DNA of 33,156 bases from positions 1 to 33,156 of IMG/VR virus record IMGVR_UViG_3300042900_000111. One strand, written 5' to 3'. This DNA comes from a virus. Shown piece after piece: positions 17,333 through 26,796 of this stretch. The notes below the pieces were generated by a model. That model did not search any database, was not told the origin of the DNA, and saw only the letters and a program-made list of their open reading frames with translations. A program made the translations under genes and the position numbers. The first letter of the stretch is position 1, and each line of letters starts with the position of its first letter.

Positions 17333-20300
17333 TAGCTAATCCCCACATTCATTTTAGGACCTAAAGCAGATGCTGCTCGGCTGTCCATGCTCTTTATGGC
17401 TGTTACTGTTTGTTGAGTTACCATTCTTGACAATTGATTTAAATCTCCGTCGTATCCGTTAATATTATTTGTAATATTATATGTTGCTCCACCCATTGTA
17501 GCATTATTAGCGTTTGGATTAAAGGGGTTCATGTTAGCTGGAACAACTGCTTCATTCTTATGAATCATGGCAAGCATATCAACAGGTACGCTATTTATTC
17601 CAGAATCAAATGATGGAACAGACATTTTTGCAGAGTATGTTGGATTTACATATCCGCCACTTGCAAAGCCAGAAGGCCACAGATTTTTTATCTCTTTTAA
17701 TGACTTTGCTGTAGCTCCAAACATCTGTCCATAAACTTGTCCTGGCAATGAATATATACTAGGCAACATCTTTAATAGATCGTCTCCGCCTAATACTTGT
17801 GGGAACTCCATGCTACCCTGTGCAGAGCCATTTCTTATCGCCCCTTCACCTAGGAAATTTTTAAGCTCGGATATCTTTTTATCAATTCCAAACATTGGAA
17901 GCTCTTCACCGAGTTTTGCTTTACCTATCATTGCGCTATAGAGTGCGGCTATATGTGGGTTAGTTGAAAAATAAGTACCTAGATCTTTTTGTCCAGTTCT
18001 CCAGGCATCTCCTATTGTTCCTCTTACTCCCTTAAATAACTTAATGGCTTCGTCTGGAAGCAAGTCGTAAAATTCTTTTGCATAGTATTCATTAAACTTT
18101 GTAACATCAGAAAAATCAATTTTTGGATATTTCTTTTTTAATAGCGTTTCTCTTTGTGCCTGAATAATTTCCCAAGTTGAGGAAGAAGTTACTCCCTCTT
18201 TTAATCCTTCAAGAGCAGCCTTAGCAGATGATGGGTTAAAGCTAATTCCAGTTTCTGGAATTTTTATTGAAGATAGATCCATCTTTGATAAAGCCTGCAT
18301 TGCCTTAGCATCAATGTCTGCCATACCGAAAGATTTCATTTCTGGTGTAAGATGTGAAACTGCTCCCGCTACTTTAGGTACTGAGGAAGATATTCCCTTT
18401 CCTGCCCCACCGCCAACTGGCAATAAAGCCATTGAAAGAAATTCTGTTTTAGACTTTTTACTAAACGGGGTTGTAATGTCAAAGCCTAATACATTCTTAA
18501 CTACAGAGTTTGCAGCACTTGATAAAGTTTTACCGAACCATTCCATTCCCATTCCAAATGGGTTTGGCATTGTTGGTGAACTAGAGCCATGCTTGTGCCC
18601 AACTTTTCCGCCTTCATGAAACTTGCCAGCATTTAAATCATCAAAGAATGAAGAGCCGAATTCTTTTTTAGCTTTTTCAACTGAGTCTGCCTTTATTACC
18701 CATTCCCCATCAGATAGCATTGCAGGAATTGAATCAGATGTTTTTGTACCTGGCCCACTGACTCCACCGCCGTTGTCATAATTATTAACCTGACCACCCA
18801 TTGCCTTTTTCTCTGCAGGAGTAATTTTTTGTAGTTGTACGTTAAACTTATCATCAACTACTTTAAACTGAGCAACAGATCCATCTTTATTTGTAAGAGT
18901 AAATTGAGTATCTTTTGCAAAATCTTGTTGCTTTGCATACTTCTTAACTATTTCTCTGTCTGATGTAGGACCAAAACTAGTATCCCAGCCTTTCTCTGTA
19001 ATGGTTTCTCTTATAGGAACACCTAGTTTTTCACCAAGAGCAACTGATGCTGATCCTCCTTGGAATGGGTTTCCGTATGAGCCGTCGCCGCCCTTGCCTG
19101 GCTTAAACGCATCTTTACCTACCATTATTGTAACTTCACCGTTTGTTACAATAGTCTTTACTGAGCCAAGGCCGCTTTCAAGATTTTTCATAAGCCTTGC
19201 GCCTAGGTCTATATCTTTTAATCCATCAATCTTTATTCCTGCTTTTTGTGCAGCGTCTCCGATAGCAGCAAGCTGTTCTCTTGCAACTCTACTTGCTTCC
19301 CACTTCTTTCTTTCTGCTGGCTCCATACTAGAAAGCTTGATTTGATAATCTAACATTGAAGAGTTTACTGCATCTATTGCAGATTCTTGTGTTGCAATTG
19401 ATTTTGTAAGATCTCCTAATTTTTCTCCCGCAATTGCAGCATTGTCAGAAAGCTTTTGCTGCTTCTTTTGCATTGCCTCAATCTGCTTAAGAAGTGGAGC
19501 ATTCTTTACATCTCTTGCATTTTCTTCATTCTTTACTTGTGCATTAAATTGAAGTTGGCTTTGTAGGCCTTCCATATCAAGGCTTGCTTGTTGTGCTCCA
19601 GCGGTATTTCCTGTTGCGATAGCTGCGTCATACTCTGCTTGCTTTTTAGCAATCTCTCTAGCAATGTCGCCTTCTTCTTTTGCGGCAGTTAGGGCTTTTA
19701 TTCTTGCATCAGCAAGCTTATTATTAAGATCAATCTGCTTTTGAAGAGCAGACATTTTTTCTCTATCAGAGATTTGATCTGCAACCTTTTGGCCTTTTGC
19801 TGCTCTTTCGTATGCTGCTTGACGCTGCTTGTCTCTATCCAACTTGGCATACTGCTTTTCTAGTGCTCCGCCTTTGGCTCTATTAGCAGACTCGATTACT
19901 TTACCTAATGCTATTTGAAGTTGGTAAAGATCATTTGTTTGAGCAGCTGTTAAGTTTCTTAAGTCACCAGTATATCCCTTAACTTGAATTCTTGTTTTTT
20001 GCCAGAGTGAGAGTGCTGTGTCCTGCTCACTAACTATCTGTCTAATAGATGGATCTATCTTAGCCATTTCATCTACAACTTCTCTAGTTAGAACTGCTTG
20101 GCTTTGAACATCCTTGTTAATTGCTTCAATTGCTTCTTCTTCTGCTTTTAGCTTGGCCTGCTTTTCATCTCCCGATGAAAAATATCTTCCCTCTTTAGTT
20201 GCCAGGGCACGTTCCTTTTTAACTGCATCTGCCTGTCTTTTTTCTACATCTGTTGATAAGGCCATTAGTGCAGTATTTAATTGATTTGCTTGCTCTGTAG

Positions 20301-23300
20301 GATCACGATCAGTAGCCATTGCAGCGTTTAGGCTTTCTAAAGCTGATGCTGCTGCTGTTGCAGTATCTTTAATTTCATTAAACTTACCTTTTGAACCTAC
20401 TGTAACCTTAGACGCAATTGATGCAAACTCAGAAGATGCATACATTGTATATATCTTTTTAGACGCTTCTTCAGCAGATACTCCCATTGCAATCAGTTGC
20501 TCTTTTAATCTTATTGCAAGAGCTTCTTGTTCATCTGCACTTGTCTTGTTAATTAAAAGAACTTGATCCGAGTAGTTATCCTTAACTTCTTTTTTAAGCT
20601 TCTTATACTCTTCGATAGTAACATTGATTGGAGTTCCAGAACCCTGCATGCTTTCGTATAAAAGCGTGTTTCTTTCTTTAAGAGCTTTTGCATTAGCAAT
20701 TGCTTCTTTAATCTTATCGTTAAAGTTTGTAAATTTAAGTCCTGCTTTTTCTGCTTGTTCAGCAGTCATTCCGTAACCTAGAGCATTTAAGCGCATTGAT
20801 TCTTGATGAGCCTTGTATCTGTTTATAGCAATTCCTATAGCCAGTGATCCAGCTCCAACTATAAGATTTAATCTTGTAAGTGATTTTGCTGCGAAGGCTC
20901 CCATCTTTGCAAACTTTCCACCTTCTAATGAAGCTTTTTCAAGCCTCTCTCCATACTTTGTCAATACCATTAGGTCTTTACCGTTAACAGTAACTCCCTC
21001 TAAGGCTTTAGTTGCTCCTATTGGAGCTGTAAGCTTACCCTTGCTTGTCATTGGAGCTTTTGCTCCACCACCGAACCCGCTGCCTCCCATGCCAAGCATA
21101 GATCCGAGCATCATTCCTATGAAATCTCCGCCTGGAATACCGCTTGCTTTTCCTGCTGCTTGACCACCGTATGCTCCTAGCATTTGCATAAGCATCATCT
21201 TAATCATTCCGCCCATATTGTATCCTTGAGCAATTCCATATTTATTACTTGGAACAATGCCGCCTGAGTTTCTAGGAACAAATAGTTCTGGACCCTTTTC
21301 TCCAACAATGTAAGGCTGTCCTGAATTAACTGGGCCGCCCATTTCTCTTTTTTCTAAACCAAATATAATTTTCTTTAAAGATTCTGTAAGCGGGGTATCC
21401 TTTTTAGAATCCCAATTTAAATATTTGTTTCGCAAAATGTCTTTATCAATTGGAGAAAGTTGTTTAATTATGTTTCTGTCTCCAATAAGATCTGAAGCGG
21501 CTGATCTTATTACAGAGTCTAGTACGTCTGGCTCAAGTCCGTTCTTTAATTTACCATCTGGCATCTTTACATATCCGTAAGGTTTTTCTTTTGCTAGTGC
21601 TGCCGCAAACTTGTCATAGAATAATTTTTGAGTATGCTTTCTTAAACCTGTGTTTGCAAATAGCTTGTCGGCCATTTCAATAGATAGAGAGTTCACTCCC
21701 CATGGAGCTGACTCGTACATACTTGGCTTAGGTGCTCCTGTTGGACCAAAACCTGCACCAATTCTATGCATTGCTCTACCCTTAAGAACATTTCCGATCA
21801 TTCCACCAATGTTAAATCCGTTTGAATCATTCTTAAAATCGTTATCTGATAGGCTTGCAGCGTGACCTTTTTGTCTACGCTTTAATTCATCTGCTGCAAT
21901 CATTTTAGCAATAGCTGCTGGTGTCATTTGTTTCTTTGGAGTAATTTCTATTGATGAATGAAGAGCATGAAGATCTCTATAATTTTCTCTTCTTGCATCA
22001 GATAGTCTTTGAATCATTGCATTGTAGACAACCGTCTCTTCTGGATTTAAATCAAATCTAGATATTGTCTGCTTTAGTCTTGGAAGAACATTTTCAATTT
22101 CATCCAACATTCTTTGATGATATTGATCTGCCGTCATACCCTTTGGGATATCTGAAGTTGCTTCAGCAAAGAATTTCTTTGTGTTACTTCCCTTTACTCC
22201 AAGAAGGTTGACAAATGCTTGATGCTTAAATGAAGGCATTGTTGCAGAATAATCTGAGTCTCCAGAGGCTGTGTTAAACACACCTGAAGTTCCGCCGTCT
22301 GCAACACGATTCCCTCCTAAATTACCCCTAGCTAAGTCTTTGTCTCCACGCAATGCAGATAAAGATAATTGCTTAAAGTATGTATCTTCATCAAATGTGT
22401 CAGGCATATTTGCAAAGTCTGTGTCGTACTTAGACTCTAATGCTAATACTTTTCTGCGGCCTGCTGGATCTGTTGGGTCTTTAATTACAACAACTCTTTG
22501 GTTGGGAGCCTTTAACCCATTCTCAAGATCATTAGTAATTTCATTAAATCTTGATTCAGCAAGTGCTCTTTTTTCGCTTACTACTGGTTTAACAAAAAAC
22601 TTTTCTCCGTTTCTAGAATATATTCCACCTATTCCACTAACTGGGAAGCTGTGGCCCTTGTCGTCTGATTGTAGTTTTTCATCATACGTAGTTACCTGAT
22701 CTTTGCTGTATCTAGAATTTTTAACCGCTTGATCTGCTTTTTCCATGGCAGCTCTTGCTGCTCTCTGGGCTTCAACCTGCTTAATAGTTTTAGGCATTCC
22801 CAAGAACATTGCTTTGCCGCCGCCAAATAATCTTTGTGCAAACTTTCCTGGAATTTCTCCACCTTGTGCAAATCGTCCTTCTATTTCTCCGCCTTTATTT
22901 GCAGTTTTTGCTATCTGACCAAACCCAAGACTTTTAGAAGCTACTCCTCTTCTCATTAATTTAAATAGTTGTGGGAGAGAAATAATTCCCTTCCTTCTAT
23001 CTAGAATTGCTTGTGGAACTGTTGTGCCAAATCTTTTTAGCCAAGACCTGTCCTGTAGTGCTATTGCTTTATCTGTCATAAGAACTTCGTCTGGAAAATA
23101 AGAAAATGATCTTTGTCCCTTGATGGATAAAGCCCTTCTTACATCATTTGCTGCTGTATTTAAATCTGCTTCTCCCCAAAATGCCTGTCCAAAGTTTCCA
23201 GCAGATTTATATCCCCATTTAGCATCTGGGCTAGTGTGTGTGCTGTGCAAGTTTGTTGCAGAGACCTTTCCATATTTATCTATTACCCATTTGCCGCTTT

Positions 23301-26300
23301 TTTTCTCAAAGCCTAAATCTTTAAATAGCCTATCAACAAAATCTTTTCCGCCAAACTTATCTGGATTATTATTAATATAATCTAGCATGGCTGGAGTAGG
23401 TCTAGCGTCGCTAGCACCAATTCTTCCAACTGCGTCTGTGTTAAGTTGTCTTCGGTTCTTTGGATCTACATTAGAGTTAGCATCTCTTACAAGCTTAACC
23501 GCAGTATTAAATTGTTTTTGTCTTATCTCTCTCCATACCTTTTTGTCTATAGTTCCATTTTCACCCATTGCTCCGTCAGGTTTAGGTAACATTGCTTGTC
23601 TATAGTTTTCGCTTGCTATTTCAACCGCCTGATCAATAGGTATACCCTTATTGTTTAAAACAGTTGCATCATGCATTACGCTTCTATGAGCTAATTCTTT
23701 TTGCCATCCTCCAGGTCCGCCTGGTTCAAATGCATTTTGATATCTTTCTTGCAAACGTAGAATTTTTTTCCAAGTTCCCCAGTCAGGATTTCCACCTTCA
23801 GATAATCCAAATCCAGTATTGCCTGGACCTCCATTTAATGAATACATTAAAGGCATATCTTTTTGTGCAATATCTGCTGGAATGACAGCCTCTCCTGGTG
23901 TCAATACAACAGGAACCTGCCCGCCCCTATTCCTATATACTGGTCTTCCACCAAGTAGGTTTTGAATAATTGGCATATTGGCTTCTGTGCCTGCTTTGTT
24001 AATTACAAAAGATCCTTCTTCAGCCGTTGTATGATAAGTATCTGTGTTTCCAGTTCCTGGAACTATACCGCCCTTATTAAATTTAGGCTTTGTTGTTTCA
24101 ATATTATATCCTGCACCTGAAGTTCTAACTCCGCCCAGTGCTCTTGCAATTCTATCCACAAGAGTTTTTGTAGGACCCTTATGAAACATTTCTTTCATGT
24201 TAGATTTTCCAGTAGCTGGATCGACCACTGGTTGGGATGTAAGTGGAACGGTTGTTAAGTTTGCAGTTCTTCCCATAGTGCTTGCAGTTAATGCAGTAGT
24301 TTCCGCAAGCATTGCTTCAACTGTTGCATTTAATTGAAGTATCTTTGCTCTTGCTTGATCTACTGTTATTTTGCTTGCTTGAAGTTGCTTAACAATTGCT
24401 GCAGTTTCTTGTGCCGCTAAAGATGTGATTTCGGTAAACTGTGGAAGCAAGGCTTGGTAAGAATCTGAAAGGCTTGCTGTAACTGTACCTGTTGACATAA
24501 CTTCTGCTTTTAATAATTTAAGTTCCGATTCAGATTGCATTGCAATTGCAGCAGTCATAGCATGCCATTTTGCTGCTTCTTGTGCGACAATTCCTGTTGA
24601 TATTCCATTTACAGAAGTTACTCCAGGTATCCTAGGCAGATCTGAATCCATATAAGACTGTGGGTTACTTCCAATTCTAATGTTTACTGGCTTAGCTCCT
24701 GGGACTGTTCCAAAGATTGTTCCCATTTGTTCTGTAGCTGTTGGTGTAAAGTGAGACATATCTCTTGTGTAAGACTTACCTACTAATGGATTATTCTTAT
24801 CAACAATTCTTTGTCCGCCTGGTGTTCCCGCTGATATTACTGACCCTGCAACTGTTGAAATTCCTGGTTGCACTGCAACTTTTGCTGAGTTTGCTTTTAT
24901 TTCAAGATTATCAAATGATGCTGCAAGAGTGTTTATTGCATTTGTTAATACAACTGTTGCCTCTGTGTCTGAATAGAATGATGTAGCAAGGCCTTTTGCC
25001 GCAGCGTCTGCTGCCATAATTTCTGGTGTTAGAAGTTTAAATCCTTGACCACCTCTAGCTAATTGTCTTAGATGAAAAATTCCCTTGATAACATATCCAA
25101 TAAAGTTACCCATTACACCAGCCAACATAATAAGAGGTCCAGATACTGCGGTTATTCCTCCTAGTACATTTAGGAATGTCTTTACTGGCTGAGGAAGCTT
25201 CTGGAAGAATTTAATAATTCCATCTACTACTTCTAAAACCTTTGTGCTAATTGTTAAAAATTGATTTCCTACTGCTGCAAGATCTGCTTGAACTGAAGCA
25301 AGGGCTCTCTTAAATTTACCAGAGGCTGACTCTGTCATCATTCCTAATTCTCGGGATGATATGTTTGCAAGATCTGTTGCACTTGCCTTCATGAGATCCA
25401 TTACTTGAAGTGTCTGAGATCCTTCTTTTCCTAAGTTTTCAAATAGGGCAGACATTCTTGCATACTGGAACTTACCAAATAGCTGCTCAATTGCTCTTGA
25501 CTTGCTTAACGGATCTAAATTATCTAATGCGCTCTGCAGTTCAACAATTGTTGCTGTTAAGTTACCTGCGTTAGATGTTACAATTTGATCAATGTTTATT
25601 CCAAAGCCCGTAAACATTTCCTTGGCAACCTTTGTTGGGTTAATAAGAGAAGCCATTGCTGACTTGATTGCGTTAGCACCTTCTGATGCGTTTACTCCGC
25701 CCTCTTTCATTGCAGTTAAATACAATGCTAAATCTTTTACGTCTCCACCTAGTGACTGTACTACTGGGCCTGCTTTAGGAATTGCTTCAACTAAATCCGC
25801 AAGGCTTGTTGAGGTTTGGTTTTCAACTGCGTTAAGGAAGTCAATTGATTGCGTTAATTCATCTGTACTGGACTTAAATGCATTTTGAATAGCAAGAGTT
25901 GCCTTCATTGCTTCTTGTCTATCAACTTCTCCAAGCACTGCAAGTCTTGATGTTTCTTTTGTTGCCTTGAGTAGCGCCTCGCCCTGTTGCCCTGTTGCGG
26001 CTAAATCTGCAGCAAGTGCGATTGTATCTTTGAATGCAATACCATATGACCCTGCAATTTCTCTTGCAGTGTCCGAAACATCTTTTCTTACTTTTGCAAG
26101 CTCTGTTGCAGATACGGCAGATAGACCACCATAAACCTTTGTTAGTCTTACTAACTCTTGATCTGCTTCTCTAAACGCTTTTTGTGCAGCCATTCCAAAT
26201 GCTGCTAAAGGTACTGTTAGTCCTACTGTTAACTGACGACCAGCCCACTGAGTATTTTTACCCCAGTTAATAAGTTGATTGGATCCATCAAGCATAACCT

Positions 26301-26787
26301 TATTCATAATGGCTAGCTCTTGTCTTGCAATTGCTGTTCTATTTTTTACTTCATCAAGGCCTTTTGCAACCATTACGTTGTACTGCATTAAGCCCTGTGC
26401 GTTTTTACCAATAGGTTGGATGATGGCCTGCTCCATCATTACCTGTTGTTTTGCAAGATCTCTAACTAAAGTGCTTGTTTTTCTTGTATGCCCCTGCCAG
26501 GTCTGGAAGTAGTTGTTTAGCTTTAGTTGACCTCTGTCTAGGTTTCTACCAAACTTTTCTACATCTGAAGTAAGGGATACGAAGTGTTGCGAGAACTGAC
26601 CTGTTGATGTAAGCGTTGTTGCAAACGCTTTATTCATTACTGCAATTTGATTTGCAAGCTTGGCGTTAGTTCCCGCTGTAACTTCTTGTAATTTTAAGAG
26701 TTGGGCAGTAGTCGCAGCCAGTTGGGTTCTTAAGCCCGTAAAGTCTGCGTTGGCGGTAATATTAGTGGTGATTAAATTATCTGCCAT
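17332..26787 (-). CDS. Tail tape measure protein, giant, with embedded domain-like segments
   Basis: A 3151-residue protein that sets tail length. Using about 0.15 nm per residue, the tail could reach some 470 nm if all of it were extended. The conserved tape-measure core is at about 205-455. Hydrophobic segments lie near 533-570 and 1970-1993, and a long Ala/Lys/Gln/Glu coiled-coil region covers about 2180-2460. Gly-rich motifs typical of these proteins recur: near 905-975 (TPGEAVIP), 1298-1323, 1815-1860 (VGEKGPELFVP), 2661-2709 (MLSDGEWVI) and 3040-3088 (IHKNEAVVP). Between them lie globular-looking stretches: an unknown one at about 1003-1283, a kinase-like one at about 1360-1560, a helical one at 1687-1812 and an ADP-ribosyltransferase-like one at about 2880-2990. 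No strong ribosome site precedes ATG 26787, so coupling to the chaperone gene is likely. Confidence 0.94.
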   Translation of the reverse strand: MADNLITTNITANADFTGLRTQLAATTAQLLKLQEVTAGTNAKLANQIAVMNKAFATTLTSTGQFSQHFVSLTSDVEKFGRNLDRGQLKLNNYFQTWQGHTRKTSTLVRDLAKQQVMMEQAIIQPIGKNAQGLMQYNVMVAKGLDEVKNRTAIARQELAIMNKVMLDGSNQLINWGKNTQWAGRQLTVGLTVPLAAFGMAAQKAFREADQELVRLTKVYGGLSAVSATELAKVRKDVSDTAREIAGSYGIAFKDTIALAADLAATGQQGEALLKATKETSRLAVLGEVDRQEAMKATLAIQNAFKSSTDELTQSIDFLNAVENQTSTSLADLVEAIPKAGPVVQSLGGDVKDLALYLTAMKEGGVNASEGANAIKSAMASLINPTKVAKEMFTGFGINIDQIVTSNAGNLTATIVELQSALDNLDPLSKSRAIEQLFGKFQYARMSALFENLGKEGSQTLQVMDLMKASATDLANISSRELGMMTESASGKFKRALASVQADLAAVGNQFLTISTKVLEVVDGIIKFFQKLPQPVKTFLNVLGGITAVSGPLIMLAGVMGNFIGYVIKGIFHLRQLARGGQGFKLLTPEIMAADAAAKGLATSFYSDTEATVVLTNAINTLAASFDNLEIKANSAKVAVQPGISTVAGSVISAGTPGGQRIVDKNNPLVGKSYTRDMSHFTPTATEQMGTIFGTVPGAKPVNIRIGSNPQSYMDSDLPRIPGVTSVNGISTGIVAQEAAKWHAMTAAIAMQSESELKLLKAEVMSTGTVTASLSDSYQALLPQFTEITSLAAQETAAIVKQLQASKITVDQARAKILQLNATVEAMLAETTALTASTMGRTANLTTVPLTSQPVVDPATGKSNMKEMFHKGPTKTLVDRIARALGGVRTSGAGYNIETTKPKFNKGGIVPGTGNTDTYHTTAEEGSFVINKAGTEANMPIIQNLLGGRPVYRNRGGQVPVVLTPGEAVIPADIAQKDMPLMYSLNGGPGNTGFGLSEGGNPDWGTWKKILRLQERYQNAFEPGGPGGWQKELAHRSVMHDATVLNNKGIPIDQAVEIASENYRQAMLPKPDGAMGENGTIDKKVWREIRQKQFNTAVKLVRDANSNVDPKNRRQLNTDAVGRIGASDARPTPAMLDYINNNPDKFGGKDFVDRLFKDLGFEKKSGKWVIDKYGKVSATNLHSTHTSPDAKWGYKSAGNFGQAFWGEADLNTAANDVRRALSIKGQRSFSYFPDEVLMTDKAIALQDRSWLKRFGTTVPQAILDRRKGIISLPQLFKLMRRGVASKSLGFGQIAKTANKGGEIEGRFAQGGEIPGKFAQRLFGGGKAMFLGMPKTIKQVEAQRAARAAMEKADQAVKNSRYSKDQVTTYDEKLQSDDKGHSFPVSGIGGIYSRNGEKFFVKPVVSEKRALAESRFNEITNDLENGLKAPNQRVVVIKDPTDPAGRRKVLALESKYDTDFANMPDTFDEDTYFKQLSLSALRGDKDLARGNLGGNRVADGGTSGVFNTASGDSDYSATMPSFKHQAFVNLLGVKGSNTKKFFAEATSDIPKGMTADQYHQRMLDEIENVLPRLKQTISRFDLNPEETVVYNAMIQRLSDARRENYRDLHALHSSIEITPKKQMTPAAIAKMIAADELKRRQKGHAASLSDNDFKNDSNGFNIGGMIGNVLKGRAMHRIGAGFGPTGAPKPSMYESAPWGVNSLSIEMADKLFANTGLRKHTQKLFYDKFAAALAKEKPYGYVKMPDGKLKNGLEPDVLDSVIRSAASDLIGDRNIIKQLSPIDKDILRNKYLNWDSKKDTPLTESLKKIIFGLEKREMGGPVNSGQPYIVGEKGPELFVPRNSGGIVPSNKYGIAQGYNMGGMIKMMLMQMLGAYGGQAAGKASGIPGGDFIGMMLGSMLGMGGSGFGGGAKAPMTSKGKLTAPIGATKALEGVTVNGKDLMVLTKYGERLEKASLEGGKFAKMGAFAAKSLTRLNLIVGAGSLAIGIAINRYKAHQESMRLNALGYGMTAEQAEKAGLKFTNFNDKIKEAIANAKALKERNTLLYESMQGSGTPINVTIEEYKKLKKEVKDNYSDQVLLINKTSADEQEALAIRLKEQLIAMGVSAEEASKKIYTMYASSEFASIASKVTVGSKGKFNEIKDTATAAASALESLNAAMATDRDPTEQANQLNTALMALSTDVEKRQADAVKKERALATKEGRYFSSGDEKQAKLKAEEEAIEAINKDVQSQAVLTREVVDEMAKIDPSIRQIVSEQDTALSLWQKTRIQVKGYTGDLRNLTAAQTNDLYQLQIALGKVIESANRAKGGALEKQYAKLDRDKQRQAAYERAAKGQKVADQISDREKMSALQKQIDLNNKLADARIKALTAAKEEGDIAREIAKKQAEYDAAIATGNTAGAQQASLDMEGLQSQLQFNAQVKNEENARDVKNAPLLKQIEAMQKKQQKLSDNAAIAGEKLGDLTKSIATQESAIDAVNSSMLDYQIKLSSMEPAERKKWEASRVAREQLAAIGDAAQKAGIKIDGLKDIDLGARLMKNLESGLGSVKTIVTNGEVTIMVGKDAFKPGKGGDGSYGNPFQGGSASVALGEKLGVPIRETITEKGWDTSFGPTSDREIVKKYAKQQDFAKDTQFTLTNKDGSVAQFKVVDDKFNVQLQKITPAEKKAMGGQVNNYDNGGGVSGPGTKTSDSIPAMLSDGEWVIKADSVEKAKKEFGSSFFDDLNAGKFHEGGKVGHKHGSSSPTMPNPFGMGMEWFGKTLSSAANSVVKNVLGFDITTPFSKKSKTEFLSMALLPVGGGAGKGISSSVPKVAGAVSHLTPEMKSFGMADIDAKAMQALSKMDLSSIKIPETGISFNPSSAKAALEGLKEGVTSSSTWEIIQAQRETLLKKKYPKIDFSDVTKFNEYYAKEFYDLLPDEAIKLFKGVRGTIGDAWRTGQKDLGTYFSTNPHIAALYSAMIGKAKLGEELPMFGIDKKISELKNFLGEGAIRNGSAQGSMEFPQVLGGDDLLKMLPSIYSLPGQVYGQMFGATAKSLKEIKNLWPSGFASGGYVNPTYSAKMSVPSFDSGINSVPVDMLAMIHKNEAVVPANMNPFNPNANNATMGGATYNITNNINGYDGDLNQLSRMVTQQTVTAIKSMDSRAASALGPKMNVGIS

Positions 26788-26796
26788 ATGTATATG

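Noticed and set aside
22271-22699. Plus-strand open frame of 142 codons
   Set aside because: Antisense to the tape measure kinase-like region; long shadow frames are expected over a 9.5-kb gene.
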